The notes under the pieces are model-generated. The model saw nothing but the letters and a program-made list of their open reading frames with translations, did no database searches and had not been told where the DNA came from. From positions 248,001 through 312,000 of the forward strand of contig NZ_JACDXU010000001.1 of assembly GCF_020539485.1 (NCBI RefSeq): 64,000 bases of DNA, given 5' to 3'. The position numbers and the translations under genes were made by a program. Of the stretch, positions 1 to 8,615 are shown piece after piece (positions within the stretch are counted from its first letter, which is position 1; the number at the start of each line of letters is the position of its first letter). The DNA is from Fulverythrobacter ferritrahens. Lineage in GTDB: Bacteria > Pseudomonadota > Alphaproteobacteria > Sphingomonadales > Sphingomonadaceae.

Positions 1-1566
1 GCCCTGCTGTTTGTGCTGTGGATGTGGGTCGATCCGGATCAGCCGGTGCGTGGCGACGGTCTCGCTTACGGCCTGCTGGCTCTCTATCTCGCCTATGCGC
101 TGGCCCTGTTTGCCGTGGCGTGGGGGGATTGGTGGCTGGATTACCGGCTGACCATTCCATCCTTCCTGGGCGACAGCGCGATGTTCATGGCATCGCTCTA
201 TTGCACGGAAGGGGGGGAGGCTGATTTCGTCAGCTCCTATTTCGCGTTCTTTTCCTTCATGACCGTCTCGGCGGCCTTGCGCTGGAACTGGCGCGTCACT
301 CTGGCCACGGCGGCCGGGCTGAGCCTGCTTTATCTGGCGATGGGCCTTTTCCTTCACCCCGGCGACTCTGTCGATGTGCTGGCGAAATATGCGCGTCGGG
401 GCAGCTATATGGTAGTGCTCTCGCTGCTGGTGACGTGGTTCACCCTTCAGCGCGCCGCACCGATGGTCGGCAGGTTCTCGCTTGTTCCGGCCGTGCAGGG
501 CGTATCGCCTCATGAGGCAGCCCTTGCCTATGCAATGAAGGCATCGGGTGCCACGGGCGCTGCTCTGGCCTGGGAAAGCACGGAGGAGCCGGGCTGCACT
601 CTCTATCTGGCGGGCACAATCGACCCGGGGGTCAGGCATGTCCCGCCGGGGGTGATCGATCTGGATGCCGATGGCGATCCGATGTTGTTCGATTGCCAGC
701 AAGGGCGGGCCTTGCGGCTGCTCCCGAGTGGAGGCTTCGTGGCCCATGGCCAGTCGCCCGGACCGGCCCTTGCGGAATATCTCGGCGCCATTTCGGGGCT
801 TTCCTTTCCCATTGCAGGGACCACGGGGCAGGGCCAGATCGTCCTCACCGGAATTCCGGGCCTGTGCCGCGACCATCTGGAACTTGGCCGTGCCCTCGCG
901 CGGGAGATCGGGCACGGAATCGACGAGGAGGAGATCACTTCGCTCGCCCGGGAAACGGCGGCGATGCGGCTGCGTGGGAATATCGCGCGGGATCTGCATG
1001 ACAGCGTGGCCCAGTCGCTCGCCGGGGCCGGATACAGGCTGGCTGCGCTGCGGCGGCAGGCGGGCGCGGGCAAGGATATTTCCGACGATCTGGAGGCTGT
1101 TTCGCTCAGCCTGCGAGACGAGCAGGCGAATCTGCGGGAGATTATCGAGCGGCTGCGCAATGACGAGGTAAGCCCCGGCACGCGCAACCTCGGGAGCGAA
1201 CTGGAACGCCTCACCAACGCGCTTGGTCGCCATTGGGGAGTTCATCTGAATTACGAGGATCGCGGCGAGGCGCTGATCGTTCCGGCGTGGCTTGCCTTCG
1301 AGATTCAGCAACTTGTGCGCGAAGGGGTGGCCAACGCGATGCGCCATGGCGAGGCCGGCACCATCTGGGTGAGGATTGCGCGGCGGGAACGAAACATCGA
1401 ACTGACTATCGAGGATGATGGAAAGGGCTTTCCACGGGGCGAGGAAACGCGCATGCCGCGCTCGCTTGCCGAGCGTGTGGGGGCGCTGGGCGGGACAATA
1501 AGGGTCGCCTCCATGAATGGCGATACGAGAGTTGAGATCGAATTGCCTGTGGGAGGGCTCAAATGA
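1..1566 (+). CDS. NarL-type sensor histidine kinase, 5' partial
   Basis: The frame is open from the first base, so the true start probably lies left of the window; an internal GTG at 13 would already sit inside a hydrophobic helix. The first 150 or so visible residues are several hydrophobic membrane segments. A soluble region follows, then a HisKA_3 dimerisation box (RDLHDSVAQSLAGAGYRL, phospho-accepting His near visible residue 333) and a HATPase_c domain with an N-box (REGVANAMRHGE) and a G-box (DDGKGF). This architecture is that of two-component kinases that pair with NarL/FixJ regulators. It overlaps the regulator gene by 4 bases (ATGA), so the two are co-translated. The signal is unknown; no recognised extracellular sensor domain is seen. 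Confidence 0.9.
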   Translation, partial: ALLFVLWMWVDPDQPVRGDGLAYGLLALYLAYALALFAVAWGDWWLDYRLTIPSFLGDSAMFMASLYCTEGGEADFVSSYFAFFSFMTVSAALRWNWRVTLATAAGLSLLYLAMGLFLHPGDSVDVLAKYARRGSYMVVLSLLVTWFTLQRAAPMVGRFSLVPAVQGVSPHEAALAYAMKASGATGAALAWESTEEPGCTLYLAGTIDPGVRHVPPGVIDLDADGDPMLFDCQQGRALRLLPSGGFVAHGQSPGPALAEYLGAISGLSFPIAGTTGQGQIVLTGIPGLCRDHLELGRALAREIGHGIDEEEITSLARETAAMRLRGNIARDLHDSVAQSLAGAGYRLAALRRQAGAGKDISDDLEAVSLSLRDEQANLREIIERLRNDEVSPGTRNLGSELERLTNALGRHWGVHLNYEDRGEALIVPAWLAFEIQQLVREGVANAMRHGEAGTIWVRIARRERNIELTIEDDGKGFPRGEETRMPRSLAERVGALGGTIRVASMNGDTRVEIELPVGGLK

Positions 1567-2189
1567 CTAGGATCGTGCTTGCGGACGATCATCCATTCCT
1601 GCGCGCGGGTGTGGAAGACGTACTGGGCGGTTATGGGATCGATATCGCCGCTTCGGTCGATACGGGTGAGGCCGCGCTGGACGCCATCGAGCGGGAAAAC
1701 CCCGATGTGGTTATCCTGGATGTGCGCATGCCGGGGCTGGGCGGCGTGCCCGCGCTGGAGGCTCTGCGCGCGCGTGGGGATGAACGCCCGGTGATCCTGC
1801 TGACCGCCGAACTGGAAGATGCCGCGCTGCTGAGCGCAGTGAAGGCCCGGGTGGACGGCGTGGTGTTCAAGGACGGTGCGGAAGTGCGCCTGCATGAAGC
1901 CATCGAGACGGTGCTGGCCGGTGAGCGCTATATCGACCCGCCGCTGATGCAACGCGCGCTGGATCTGGCCATCGAAAGCCCGCGCACTTCGCCGCTCGCC
2001 GCCCTTTCCCCGCGCGAGCTGCGCATTGCGGAGGCGGTTTCGAGCGGTATGCGCAATCGCGACATTGCCGAGGAAATCGGGACTACCGAGGGATCGGTGA
2101 AGGTCTATCTCCACCGCATTTACGAGAAGGTGGGCGTCAGTTCGCGGACGGAGCTGGCCGTACTCGTCCTGCGGGAGAAAGGCGCCTGA
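1563..2189 (+). CDS. NarL/FixJ family response regulator
   Basis: A 208-residue regulator with a receiver domain (acidic pair ADD at residues 7-9, phospho-acceptor Asp53 in ILDVRMPG) and a C-terminal LuxR-type helix-turn-helix (LSPRELRIAEAVSSGMRNRDIAEEIGTTEGSVKVYLHRIYEKV, broken here as two parts: recognition helix about residues 175-190). Its start codon overlaps the kinase stop, which makes it the cognate partner. Both family membership and the pairing are secure. The target genes are not shown by the sequence; the plus-strand genes immediately downstream (sulfotransferase, TonB receptor, permease) are the obvious candidates by position only. Confidence 0.93.
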   Translation: MTRIVLADDHPFLRAGVEDVLGGYGIDIAASVDTGEAALDAIERENPDVVILDVRMPGLGGVPALEALRARGDERPVILLTAELEDAALLSAVKARVDGVVFKDGAEVRLHEAIETVLAGERYIDPPLMQRALDLAIESPRTSPLAALSPRELRIAEAVSSGMRNRDIAEEIGTTEGSVKVYLHRIYEKVGVSSRTELAVLVLREKGA

Positions 2190-2207
2190 GCGGGGGCTTA
2201 CGGGCCG

Positions 2208-2233
2208 TGACCGGGCGTGTTATCGCCCGGTCA
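2208..2233 (+). promoter_or_regulatory. Hairpin touching the start codon of the sulfotransferase gene
   Basis: TGACCGGGCG at 2208-2217 pairs perfectly with CGCCCGGTCA at 2224-2233 around a 6-base loop. The last paired base is the A of the ATG at 2233. There is no T-run, so this is not a typical intrinsic terminator. In RNA it would cover the ribosome-binding region of the next gene, which lacks a clear Shine-Dalgarno sequence. A role in limiting translation or in transcript processing is inference. Confidence 0.5.
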
Positions 2234-4032
2234 TGACCGCTCACATCAATCCGGCCGAAGCTGCCCGGCTTGTCGAACAGGAACCGGCGCAGGCCGTGAT
2301 GCGATTGCGCGATGCGGTGGCGGCCGATCCGCGCAATGCGGGGGCCTGGCGCCTGCTGGCGCGGGCCTTGCGCAACGTGGGACAGGAAGAGGATGCGGCG
2401 GAGGCCGACCTCAATGGCGTGCGCGCCACGGCCTTCGAGCCGGAAATGGTGGCCATCGCGGCGGCCATGCTGGAAAACGACCTGCCCCAGGCCGAGGCGC
2501 GGCTGCGCCAGCGGCTGAGGGCGCAGCCGACGGATGTGGCGGCGATCCGCCTTATGGCGGAACTGGCTGCGCGGATCGGACGGCTGGCCGATGCTGAAAA
2601 GCTGCTGCATCGCGCGCTGGAACTGGCGCCGGGATTCGTGGCGGCGCGCGCCAATCTGGCAGGCATCCTTAACAAGCAGCATCGTTATGCCGAGGCGATT
2701 GCCGAGCTGGACATTGTTGCTGCCGCGGGGGGCGATCTGGAAAGCCGCAATCTGCGCGCGGCGGTGCTGGGCCGCACGGGGGACTATGAGGAGGCCGCTC
2801 GGCTCTATGGAGAACTGACGCAGGCATTCCCCGGCCATGCGCGCATCTGGATGAGCTATGGCCATGTGCTGAAGACCATCGGGCGGCAGGATGATTCCAT
2901 TGCCGCCTATCGCAAGGCGCTCGAATGCCAGGCCGATCTGGGGGAAGTCTGGTGGAGCCTCGCCAATCTCAAGACCGTGAGCTTCGATGAAGGTGATGTG
3001 GCCGCGATGGAGGCTGCGCTCGCCGGCGATCCGCCTCCGCTGGAAGAGGATCGGCTGCATCTCCATTTCGCGCTCGGCAAGGCCTATGCCGATCATGGGG
3101 AGATCGAACCGTCCTTCCGCCATTATGCCCAGGGCAATGCCATGCGTTCGGCCCAGTTGGGATATGATGCGGGGGTCGTTTCCGCGCAGGTGGACAGCGT
3201 CATCGCCACTTTGACTCCGCAATTCGTCTCGGAGCGGCAGGGTTGGGGCGATCCCGCGCCGGACCCGGTCTTTATCCTCGGCCTGCCGCGGGCAGGCTCC
3301 ACCCTGATCGAGCAGATTCTGGCCAGCCATTCCCAGGTGGAAGGCACGATGGAATTGCCGGACATTCCCGCCATGGCCATGCGCGAGGCGCGCGCCATGG
3401 GCCTGCGCCCGCAGGACTGGCCCGATGCCGTCGCCGCGATGGATGCAGGCAAGCTGGCCGCGCTGGGGGCAGAATTTCTCGACCGCACGCGCATCCAGCG
3501 CAAGACGGACAAGCCGTTCTATATCGACAAGCTGCCGAACAACTGGGCCTATGCTGGTTTCATCCATCTGATCCTGCCCAACGCCAGGATCATCGACGCC
3601 CGGCGCCATCCGCTCGATTGCTGCTTCTCCAATTTCCGCCAGCATTTCGCCAAGGGGCAGGGCTTCACTTACGATCTGGCCGATATCGGAAGATATTACG
3701 CGGATTATGTCCGCGCGATGGATCATTACGACCGGGTGCTGCCGGGCCGCATCCACCGTGTGATCCATGAGGAATTGCTGGACGATCCCGAAGCTGTGGT
3801 GCGCGCCATGCTGGCCTATCTGGGCCTGCCGTTCGAGGAAGCCTGCCTGGAATTCCATCGCAACCGCCGCGCGGTGCGCACCGCCTCCAGCGAACAGGTC
3901 CGCCGTCCGATCAACCGGGACGGGGTGGGCCAGTGGGTGCCGTATGAAAAATGGCTCGGCCCGCTGCTGCAATCACTGGGTGACCTTACGGAAACCTATG
4001 GTCGCAAGGCGGGGCGAATTGTTACGGCGTGA
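2233..4032 (+). CDS. TPR-repeat sulfotransferase
   Basis: A 599-residue protein. Roughly the first 330 residues are alanine- and leucine-rich helical TPR repeats (for example residues 135-235, with A-x-A-x-L-x-x-x-L-x-x patterns). The C-terminal 260 residues are a sulfotransferase domain with the PAPS 5'-phosphosulfate loop FILGLPRAGSTLIEQIL near residue 350 and a later RHPLDCCFSNF segment resembling the 3'-phosphate-binding region. No signal peptide is visible, so it is probably cytoplasmic. The family transfers sulfate from PAPS to small molecules, sugars or proteins; the acceptor is unknown. It lies 43 bases after the response regulator and directly upstream of a TonB-dependent receptor, a pairing I believe recurs in sphingomonads. 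Confidence 0.85.
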   Translation: MTAHINPAEAARLVEQEPAQAVMRLRDAVAADPRNAGAWRLLARALRNVGQEEDAAEADLNGVRATAFEPEMVAIAAAMLENDLPQAEARLRQRLRAQPTDVAAIRLMAELAARIGRLADAEKLLHRALELAPGFVAARANLAGILNKQHRYAEAIAELDIVAAAGGDLESRNLRAAVLGRTGDYEEAARLYGELTQAFPGHARIWMSYGHVLKTIGRQDDSIAAYRKALECQADLGEVWWSLANLKTVSFDEGDVAAMEAALAGDPPPLEEDRLHLHFALGKAYADHGEIEPSFRHYAQGNAMRSAQLGYDAGVVSAQVDSVIATLTPQFVSERQGWGDPAPDPVFILGLPRAGSTLIEQILASHSQVEGTMELPDIPAMAMREARAMGLRPQDWPDAVAAMDAGKLAALGAEFLDRTRIQRKTDKPFYIDKLPNNWAYAGFIHLILPNARIIDARRHPLDCCFSNFRQHFAKGQGFTYDLADIGRYYADYVRAMDHYDRVLPGRIHRVIHEELLDDPEAVVRAMLAYLGLPFEEACLEFHRNRRAVRTASSEQVRRPINRDGVGQWVPYEKWLGPLLQSLGDLTETYGRKAGRIVTA

Positions 4033-4169
4033 TGGCCGCATGTGGCAAAAATGTCATAGTTCCCGAAAATGGGATTTTCCAAGGCCGCGTCAACGCATGC
4101 GCTATTGTCACTAATGTAAAAAACTGGCGCATTCGCTCCTGCAGCATATGCATTATGTGGGGGTTTAAG

Positions 4170-6569
4170 ATGCGAATTCTTCCTTCGTCCAATCGCCGTC
4201 ATTTGGCCATTGCCCTCTTCGCTACGAGTTCGCTGGTCGCTGTCGCTCCAGCCTCCGCCCAGGATGATGACAACGCCATCATTGTGACCGCCCAGAAGCG
4301 GGAACAGAACCTTCAGGATGTGGCCGCTTCCGTTACCGCGCTTGGCACCGCCAAGCTGGAGGAATTGCAGGTCAACGATCTGCAGGATGTGGTGAAGTTC
4401 CTCCCTTCCGTTACCGTGCAGAGCAGTGGGCCCGGTTTCTCCCAGGTCTATTTCCGCGGTGTGGCCTCGGGCGAGAATGCCAACCATTCCGCGTCGCTGC
4501 CCACAGTGGGTACCTATCTGGATGAAATGCCCATCACCACCATTCAGGGTGCGCTGGACATTCACGCCTACGACCTTGCCCGGGTGGAAGCGCTCGCTGG
4601 CCCGCAGGGCACGCTTTACGGCGCCAGTTCCATGGCCGGCACGATCAAGATGGTCACCAACAAGCCGGATTACGGCAAGACCTATGGCTCGGTTGATCTG
4701 GAGCTGAACACCGTGACCAGCGGCGGGATCGGCGGCATTGCCGAGGGCTTCCTCAATGTGCCGATTACGGAGAATGTCGCGGCCCGCATCGTGGGTTGGT
4801 ACCGCAAGGACGCGGGCTATATCGACAATATCCCCGGATCGCGCGTCTATCCCTCGCTTGAGGCGAATTACGGCACGGCGGCAGCCACGCAAACCAACGC
4901 GCCTTACGTCAAGGAAGATTATAACGACGCTGAAACCTATGGCGCCCGCCTGGCTCTGGGGATCGAGCTGGACGATAACTGGACACTGCGCCCTACGGTG
5001 ATGGGACAGGTGCAGACGACCAATGGCAATTACGCCGAGGAACGTAGCAGCGCGGTGACCGGCCATTACCAGACGGTCCAGTACAATCCGGAACACAGCA
5101 AGGATAAATGGCTGCAGGCGGCCCTGACGATCGAGGGCAAGATCGGCAATTGGGATCTCGTTGCCACCGGCGGCCATCTTTGGCGCGATGACGAGACGTC
5201 GCAGGATTATTCCGACTACGCCTATTTCTACGACTCTCTCTATTACTCGCTCTACGGTTCGGGCTACATCGTTCCGGATAATAACGGCGATCAGGTCAGC
5301 CCTAACCAGTATGTCGAGGGCAAGGACAAATATCGTCGCCTGTTCGGTGAACTGCGCGTCAGTTCACCTGCCGATGCGCCGGTTCGTTTCATTGGCGGTA
5401 TCTTCGGGCAGAGCCAGACCCACTATATCACGCAACACTATATCATCGACGATATTGCCGATGACATTCAGGTGCCGGGCACCGTGGACAATATCTGGCT
5501 GACTGCCCAGAAACGCGTCGATCGCGATCTTGCCGCCTTTGGCGAGCTGAGTTTCGATGTGACCGACAAGCTGACGCTGACAGGCGGTGGCCGTGTCTAT
5601 TACTACAAGAACTCGCTGGAAGGCTTCTTCGGCTACAACAATCCGGGCTTCAGCTCGAACCCGCAATATCTGTGCGCCGCTCCCTCCACCGTGCCGGGCG
5701 CGCCCTGCAACAATCTGGATAAGTCGACTTCCGACACCAACTTCATCCACAAGCTCAACGCGACCTACAAGGTCACCGACGATGTGATGGTCTATGCAAC
5801 CTGGTCGCGCGGTTTCCGGCCCGGCGGCATCAACCGGCGCGGTATTCTGCCGCCTTACGGCCCGGATACGCTCGACAATTACGAGATCGGGTGGAAGACG
5901 CAGTTCGGCCCGGTCACCTTCAATGGCGCGATCTATCAGGAAGACTGGAAGAACATCCAGCTGTCCTTCCTGGGGCAAAGCGGCCTTACGGAAATCCGCA
6001 ATGCCGGCATTGCCCGCATTCGCGGCATCGAAGGCGACTTCACTTATCGCCAGGGCGGGCTGACGCTGACGCTCAGCGGCAGCTATAATGACGCCGTGAT
6101 CCGCAAGGATTTCTGCTACATCGTCAGCGAGGATTTCGACTGCTCGCTTCCCGCCGGCAATTACGTTCTCGCCCCGGCCGGAACGCAATTGCCCGTGACG
6201 CCGCAATTCAAGGGCAATGCCATCGCCCGCTATGAATTCCCGCTGGGCGAGTGGGACGGCCACATCCAGATTGCCGCCAGCCATATCGGCAAGCGCCGCA
6301 ACGATTTGCGCGATGTGGAAAATGCGCTGCTCGGCAATCTCAAGGCCTATACCACCGCGGATGTCAGCCTTGGGGTGGATGCTGGCAAATATCGTGTCGA
6401 ACTGTTCGCCACCAATCTGTTCAACGCGCATGGCGTGGTGAACAGCGGAACCCAGTGCCTCGAAGGCGTGTGTGGCGATACGCTCGGCCTGACGGCGGGC
6501 GGCGGCGTATTCTACGATTACGTCATCAAGCCCAGGCTGGTAGGCATCAAGGTCGGCGCGGACTTCTAG
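4170..6569 (+). CDS. TonB-dependent outer-membrane receptor
   Basis: A 799-residue protein. I chose the ATG at 4170 because it follows a GGGGG ribosome-binding site and gives a clean signal peptide (cleavage after APASAQ, about residue 31); an in-frame start at 4029 would add an implausible N-terminus. After cleavage a TonB-box-like IIVTAQKRE is followed by the plug domain (about residues 45-160, with FRGV and GPQGTLYG motifs) and a 22-strand-type beta-barrel rich in aromatic residues. The barrel ends in a typical terminal strand finishing in GADF. The ligand is unknown. The plug resembles sphingomonad receptors near aromatic or steroid genes rather than siderophore receptors with a STN domain, which is absent. 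The permease starts only 23 bases downstream. Confidence 0.92.
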   Translation: MRILPSSNRRHLAIALFATSSLVAVAPASAQDDDNAIIVTAQKREQNLQDVAASVTALGTAKLEELQVNDLQDVVKFLPSVTVQSSGPGFSQVYFRGVASGENANHSASLPTVGTYLDEMPITTIQGALDIHAYDLARVEALAGPQGTLYGASSMAGTIKMVTNKPDYGKTYGSVDLELNTVTSGGIGGIAEGFLNVPITENVAARIVGWYRKDAGYIDNIPGSRVYPSLEANYGTAAATQTNAPYVKEDYNDAETYGARLALGIELDDNWTLRPTVMGQVQTTNGNYAEERSSAVTGHYQTVQYNPEHSKDKWLQAALTIEGKIGNWDLVATGGHLWRDDETSQDYSDYAYFYDSLYYSLYGSGYIVPDNNGDQVSPNQYVEGKDKYRRLFGELRVSSPADAPVRFIGGIFGQSQTHYITQHYIIDDIADDIQVPGTVDNIWLTAQKRVDRDLAAFGELSFDVTDKLTLTGGGRVYYYKNSLEGFFGYNNPGFSSNPQYLCAAPSTVPGAPCNNLDKSTSDTNFIHKLNATYKVTDDVMVYATWSRGFRPGGINRRGILPPYGPDTLDNYEIGWKTQFGPVTFNGAIYQEDWKNIQLSFLGQSGLTEIRNAGIARIRGIEGDFTYRQGGLTLTLSGSYNDAVIRKDFCYIVSEDFDCSLPAGNYVLAPAGTQLPVTPQFKGNAIARYEFPLGEWDGHIQIAASHIGKRRNDLRDVENALLGNLKAYTTADVSLGVDAGKYRVELFATNLFNAHGVVNSGTQCLEGVCGDTLGLTAGGGVFYDYVIKPRLVGIKVGADF

Positions 6570-6592
6570 GCCGCCCACGACGGGGAGAGCGA

Positions 6593-7876
6593 ATGACGCA
6601 ACATGGGCCGGGGCCGGGCCGCAAGCTCGGCCTGATGGCAGCGATCGCACTGGTCATGGGCAACATGATCGGATCGGGCGTCTTCCTTCTCCCCGCCAGC
6701 CTCGCGCCCTATGGCTGGAACGCCGTGGGCGGGTGGATCTTCACCATCGGCGGGGCGCTGGTGCTGGCCTATCTGCTGGCCCGGCTGACCCGCGCCGTGC
6801 CGGGGGCCGGCAGCGCAACCGGCTTTGTGGAGGCGGCCTTCGGGGAAATACCGGCCTTTCTGATCGGCTGGATCTACCTCGTCTCCATCTGGACCACGGT
6901 GGTGGCCATCGCGGTGGCGGCGGTGAGCTATCTTTCCAGCATTGTCCCGGCCCTATCCGCAGGCACGGGGCGCCCGGCCATTGCCGCGCTGGTCCTGCTC
7001 TGGGCGATGACGCTGATCAATCTGCGCGGCACCCGGGCGGCGGGCTGGTTCCAGATCGTCACCCTTGCATTGAAGGTCGTGCCGCTGGTGGTGGTGATCG
7101 TGATTGCGGGCGGCTTGTTGGTGAGTGGCGGAGGAGACATCGCGCCCTATCGGCCCGAGGCGATCAGTTTCGGCCAGGTGAGCGGAGCGGCGACGCTCAC
7201 CTTGTGGGCCTTGCTCGGCTTCGAATGCGCCAGCCTTGCCGCCGCGCGGGTGGAGAACCCGGAAGTCAACGTGCCGCGCGCCACCCTGTGGGGCACGGGG
7301 CTGACCGGGTTGCTCTATCTGCTGGTCTGTTCCGCCATCGCGCTGATGCTGCCCGCGGACATCGCCGCCACATCGCCCGCGCCGTTTTCCACTTTCGTCG
7401 AGCGATACTGGGCCGCCGGGCCTGCCGCCGCCGTTGCGGTGTTTGCGGTGATCAGCTGCATCGGCGCGCTCAATGGCTGGGTGCTGCTGCAAGGGGAACT
7501 GCCCCGCGCCATGGCGGTGCGCGGTCTGCTGCCCCGCCGCTTCGCCGCGACCGACGCCCATGGCACTCCGCGCCGCGCGCTGATCGTGTCGTCCGTGCTC
7601 GCCAGCCTGTTCGTGCTGATGAATGCCAGCAAATCGATGCAGGGCCTGTTCGAGTTCCTGCTGCTGCTGGCCACTTCCGCCACCTTGTGGCTCTATCTTG
7701 CCTGTTCGCTGGCGGCGTGGAAGCTGGGCATTGCGCGGATCTTTGCTGTGGTCGGTATCGCCTATTCCCTGTGGACCCTGTGGGGCGCGGGAGTGGAGGC
7801 CAGCGCGCTCAGCCTTGTGCTGATGCTGGCGGGGCTGCCTGTCTGGTGGTGGTCCCGGCGGGAGGGGCGGGCTTAA
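6593..7876 (+). CDS. APC-family amino-acid permease
   Basis: A 427-residue inner-membrane protein with about 12 hydrophobic segments. The N-terminal signature LVMGNMIGSGVFLLPASL (about residues 18-36) is the unwound helix 1 that holds the substrate amine and carboxylate in the APC superfamily (AdiC/PotE-like transporters). A polar AAARVENPEVNVPRA stretch is the conserved loop before helix 7. Start 6593 has GGGGAGAG upstream. It lies 23 bases after the TonB receptor gene and probably shares its transcript, so the pair may move one substrate across the outer and then the inner membrane. That functional link is inference. The exact amino acid or amine cannot be read from the sequence. Confidence 0.88.
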   Translation: MTQHGPGPGRKLGLMAAIALVMGNMIGSGVFLLPASLAPYGWNAVGGWIFTIGGALVLAYLLARLTRAVPGAGSATGFVEAAFGEIPAFLIGWIYLVSIWTTVVAIAVAAVSYLSSIVPALSAGTGRPAIAALVLLWAMTLINLRGTRAAGWFQIVTLALKVVPLVVVIVIAGGLLVSGGGDIAPYRPEAISFGQVSGAATLTLWALLGFECASLAAARVENPEVNVPRATLWGTGLTGLLYLLVCSAIALMLPADIAATSPAPFSTFVERYWAAGPAAAVAVFAVISCIGALNGWVLLQGELPRAMAVRGLLPRRFAATDAHGTPRRALIVSSVLASLFVLMNASKSMQGLFEFLLLLATSATLWLYLACSLAAWKLGIARIFAVVGIAYSLWTLWGAGVEASALSLVLMLAGLPVWWWSRREGRA

Positions 7877-7883
7877 CCTCCAA

Positions 7884-7957
7884 TTCGTCATTCCCGCGAA
7901 AGCGGGAACCCAGCAGCAACGGTGGAACTAGGTTCCCGCTTTCGCGGGAATGACGAA
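7884..7957. repeat. Palindromic repeat, family A copy 1
   Basis: Two perfect 26-base inverted arms (7884-7909 and 7932-7957) contain the core ATTCCCGCGAAAGCGGGAA and flank a 22-base loop. Each arm also contains its own small palindrome (CCCGCGAAAGCGGG-type). It sits between the convergent ends of the permease and TetR genes. Related copies are at 12217, 15947 and 47792, with a diverged composite at 30115. Confidence 0.9.
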
Positions 7958-7979
7958 ATTACGGAAGGGGAATAGCTAC

Positions 7980-8579
7980 CTACCCCAGCAAACTATCCAG
8001 CCACTTTTCCGCCAGCTCCTCCGCTTCCGCTTGCGTGAAGGGCGCGTCGCCCAGCGAGAGTTCCAGCCACAGCCCGTCGATCAGCGCCGTCAGCGCCACG
8101 GAGGCGAGGCGCGTGTCGGCAAGGGCAGGGCGGTATGCGCCGATCAGCTGCTCCAGCCCGGTGCGGAAATCGCCATAGACCTCGGCGCGCACGGCGGCGA
8201 TAGCGGGATCGCTGCGGGTCAGGCTCCAGAAGGCGATATAGGTGGCCAGCAGTTCCGGCGTGGAGATCGGCGGGCGGAAGCTGGCGGTCAGATAGGCCAG
8301 CAGCCTTGCGCGAGGATCATCGCCCGCCTGCGCCACCGCCGCTTCCAGCGCTTCCCCGATCTGGCGGCCGGTCCAGCGATAGGTTTCCGCGATCGCATCC
8401 GAGACGCCGCCGAAATAGTGCCGCAGCAGGCCAGGCGAGACGCCTGCTTCGGCGCAGATCGTCCGCACGGATACGCCCGCCGCGCCTTTTTCCGCCAGAC
8501 AGCGCGCGGTAGCCTCGATCAGGCTTTGCCGCCTTTCATCGGGCGCGGCGCGGGTGAATGTGGCTTGCCGGGCAGTCAT
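7980..8579 (-). CDS. TetR-family (BetI-like) transcriptional repressor
   Basis: A 199-residue regulator. The start at 8579 is used because it lies just downstream of the operator-like palindrome; upstream in-frame sequence is antisense to the next gene. The N-terminal helix-turn-helix reads GAAGVSVRTICAEAGVSPGL followed by LRHYFGG (about residues 33-60), the pattern typical of BetI-type TetR proteins, and the rest is an all-helical ligand domain. It is divergent from the Rieske oxygenase gene, 36 bases away, and probably represses that gene and itself. BetI senses choline; whether this protein senses a quaternary amine is not known. Confidence 0.88.
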   Translation of the reverse strand: MTARQATFTRAAPDERRQSLIEATARCLAEKGAAGVSVRTICAEAGVSPGLLRHYFGGVSDAIAETYRWTGRQIGEALEAAVAQAGDDPRARLLAYLTASFRPPISTPELLATYIAFWSLTRSDPAIAAVRAEVYGDFRTGLEQLIGAYRPALADTRLASVALTALIDGLWLELSLGDAPFTQAEAEELAEKWLDSLLG

Positions 8580-8587
8580 GGGGTTGT

Positions 8588-8601
8588 TATACGATCGTAT
8601 A
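8588..8601. promoter_or_regulatory. Perfect 14-bp palindrome, probable TetR operator
   Basis: TATACGATCGTATA at 8588-8601 is a perfect palindrome in the 36-base gap between the divergent TetR and Rieske genes. Its size and position match an autoregulatory TetR-family operator. A GGAAGG ribosome-binding site for the oxygenase follows at 8605-8611. Assignment to this regulator is inference from position. Confidence 0.65.
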
Positions 8602-8615
8602 GCAAGGAAGGTGGC

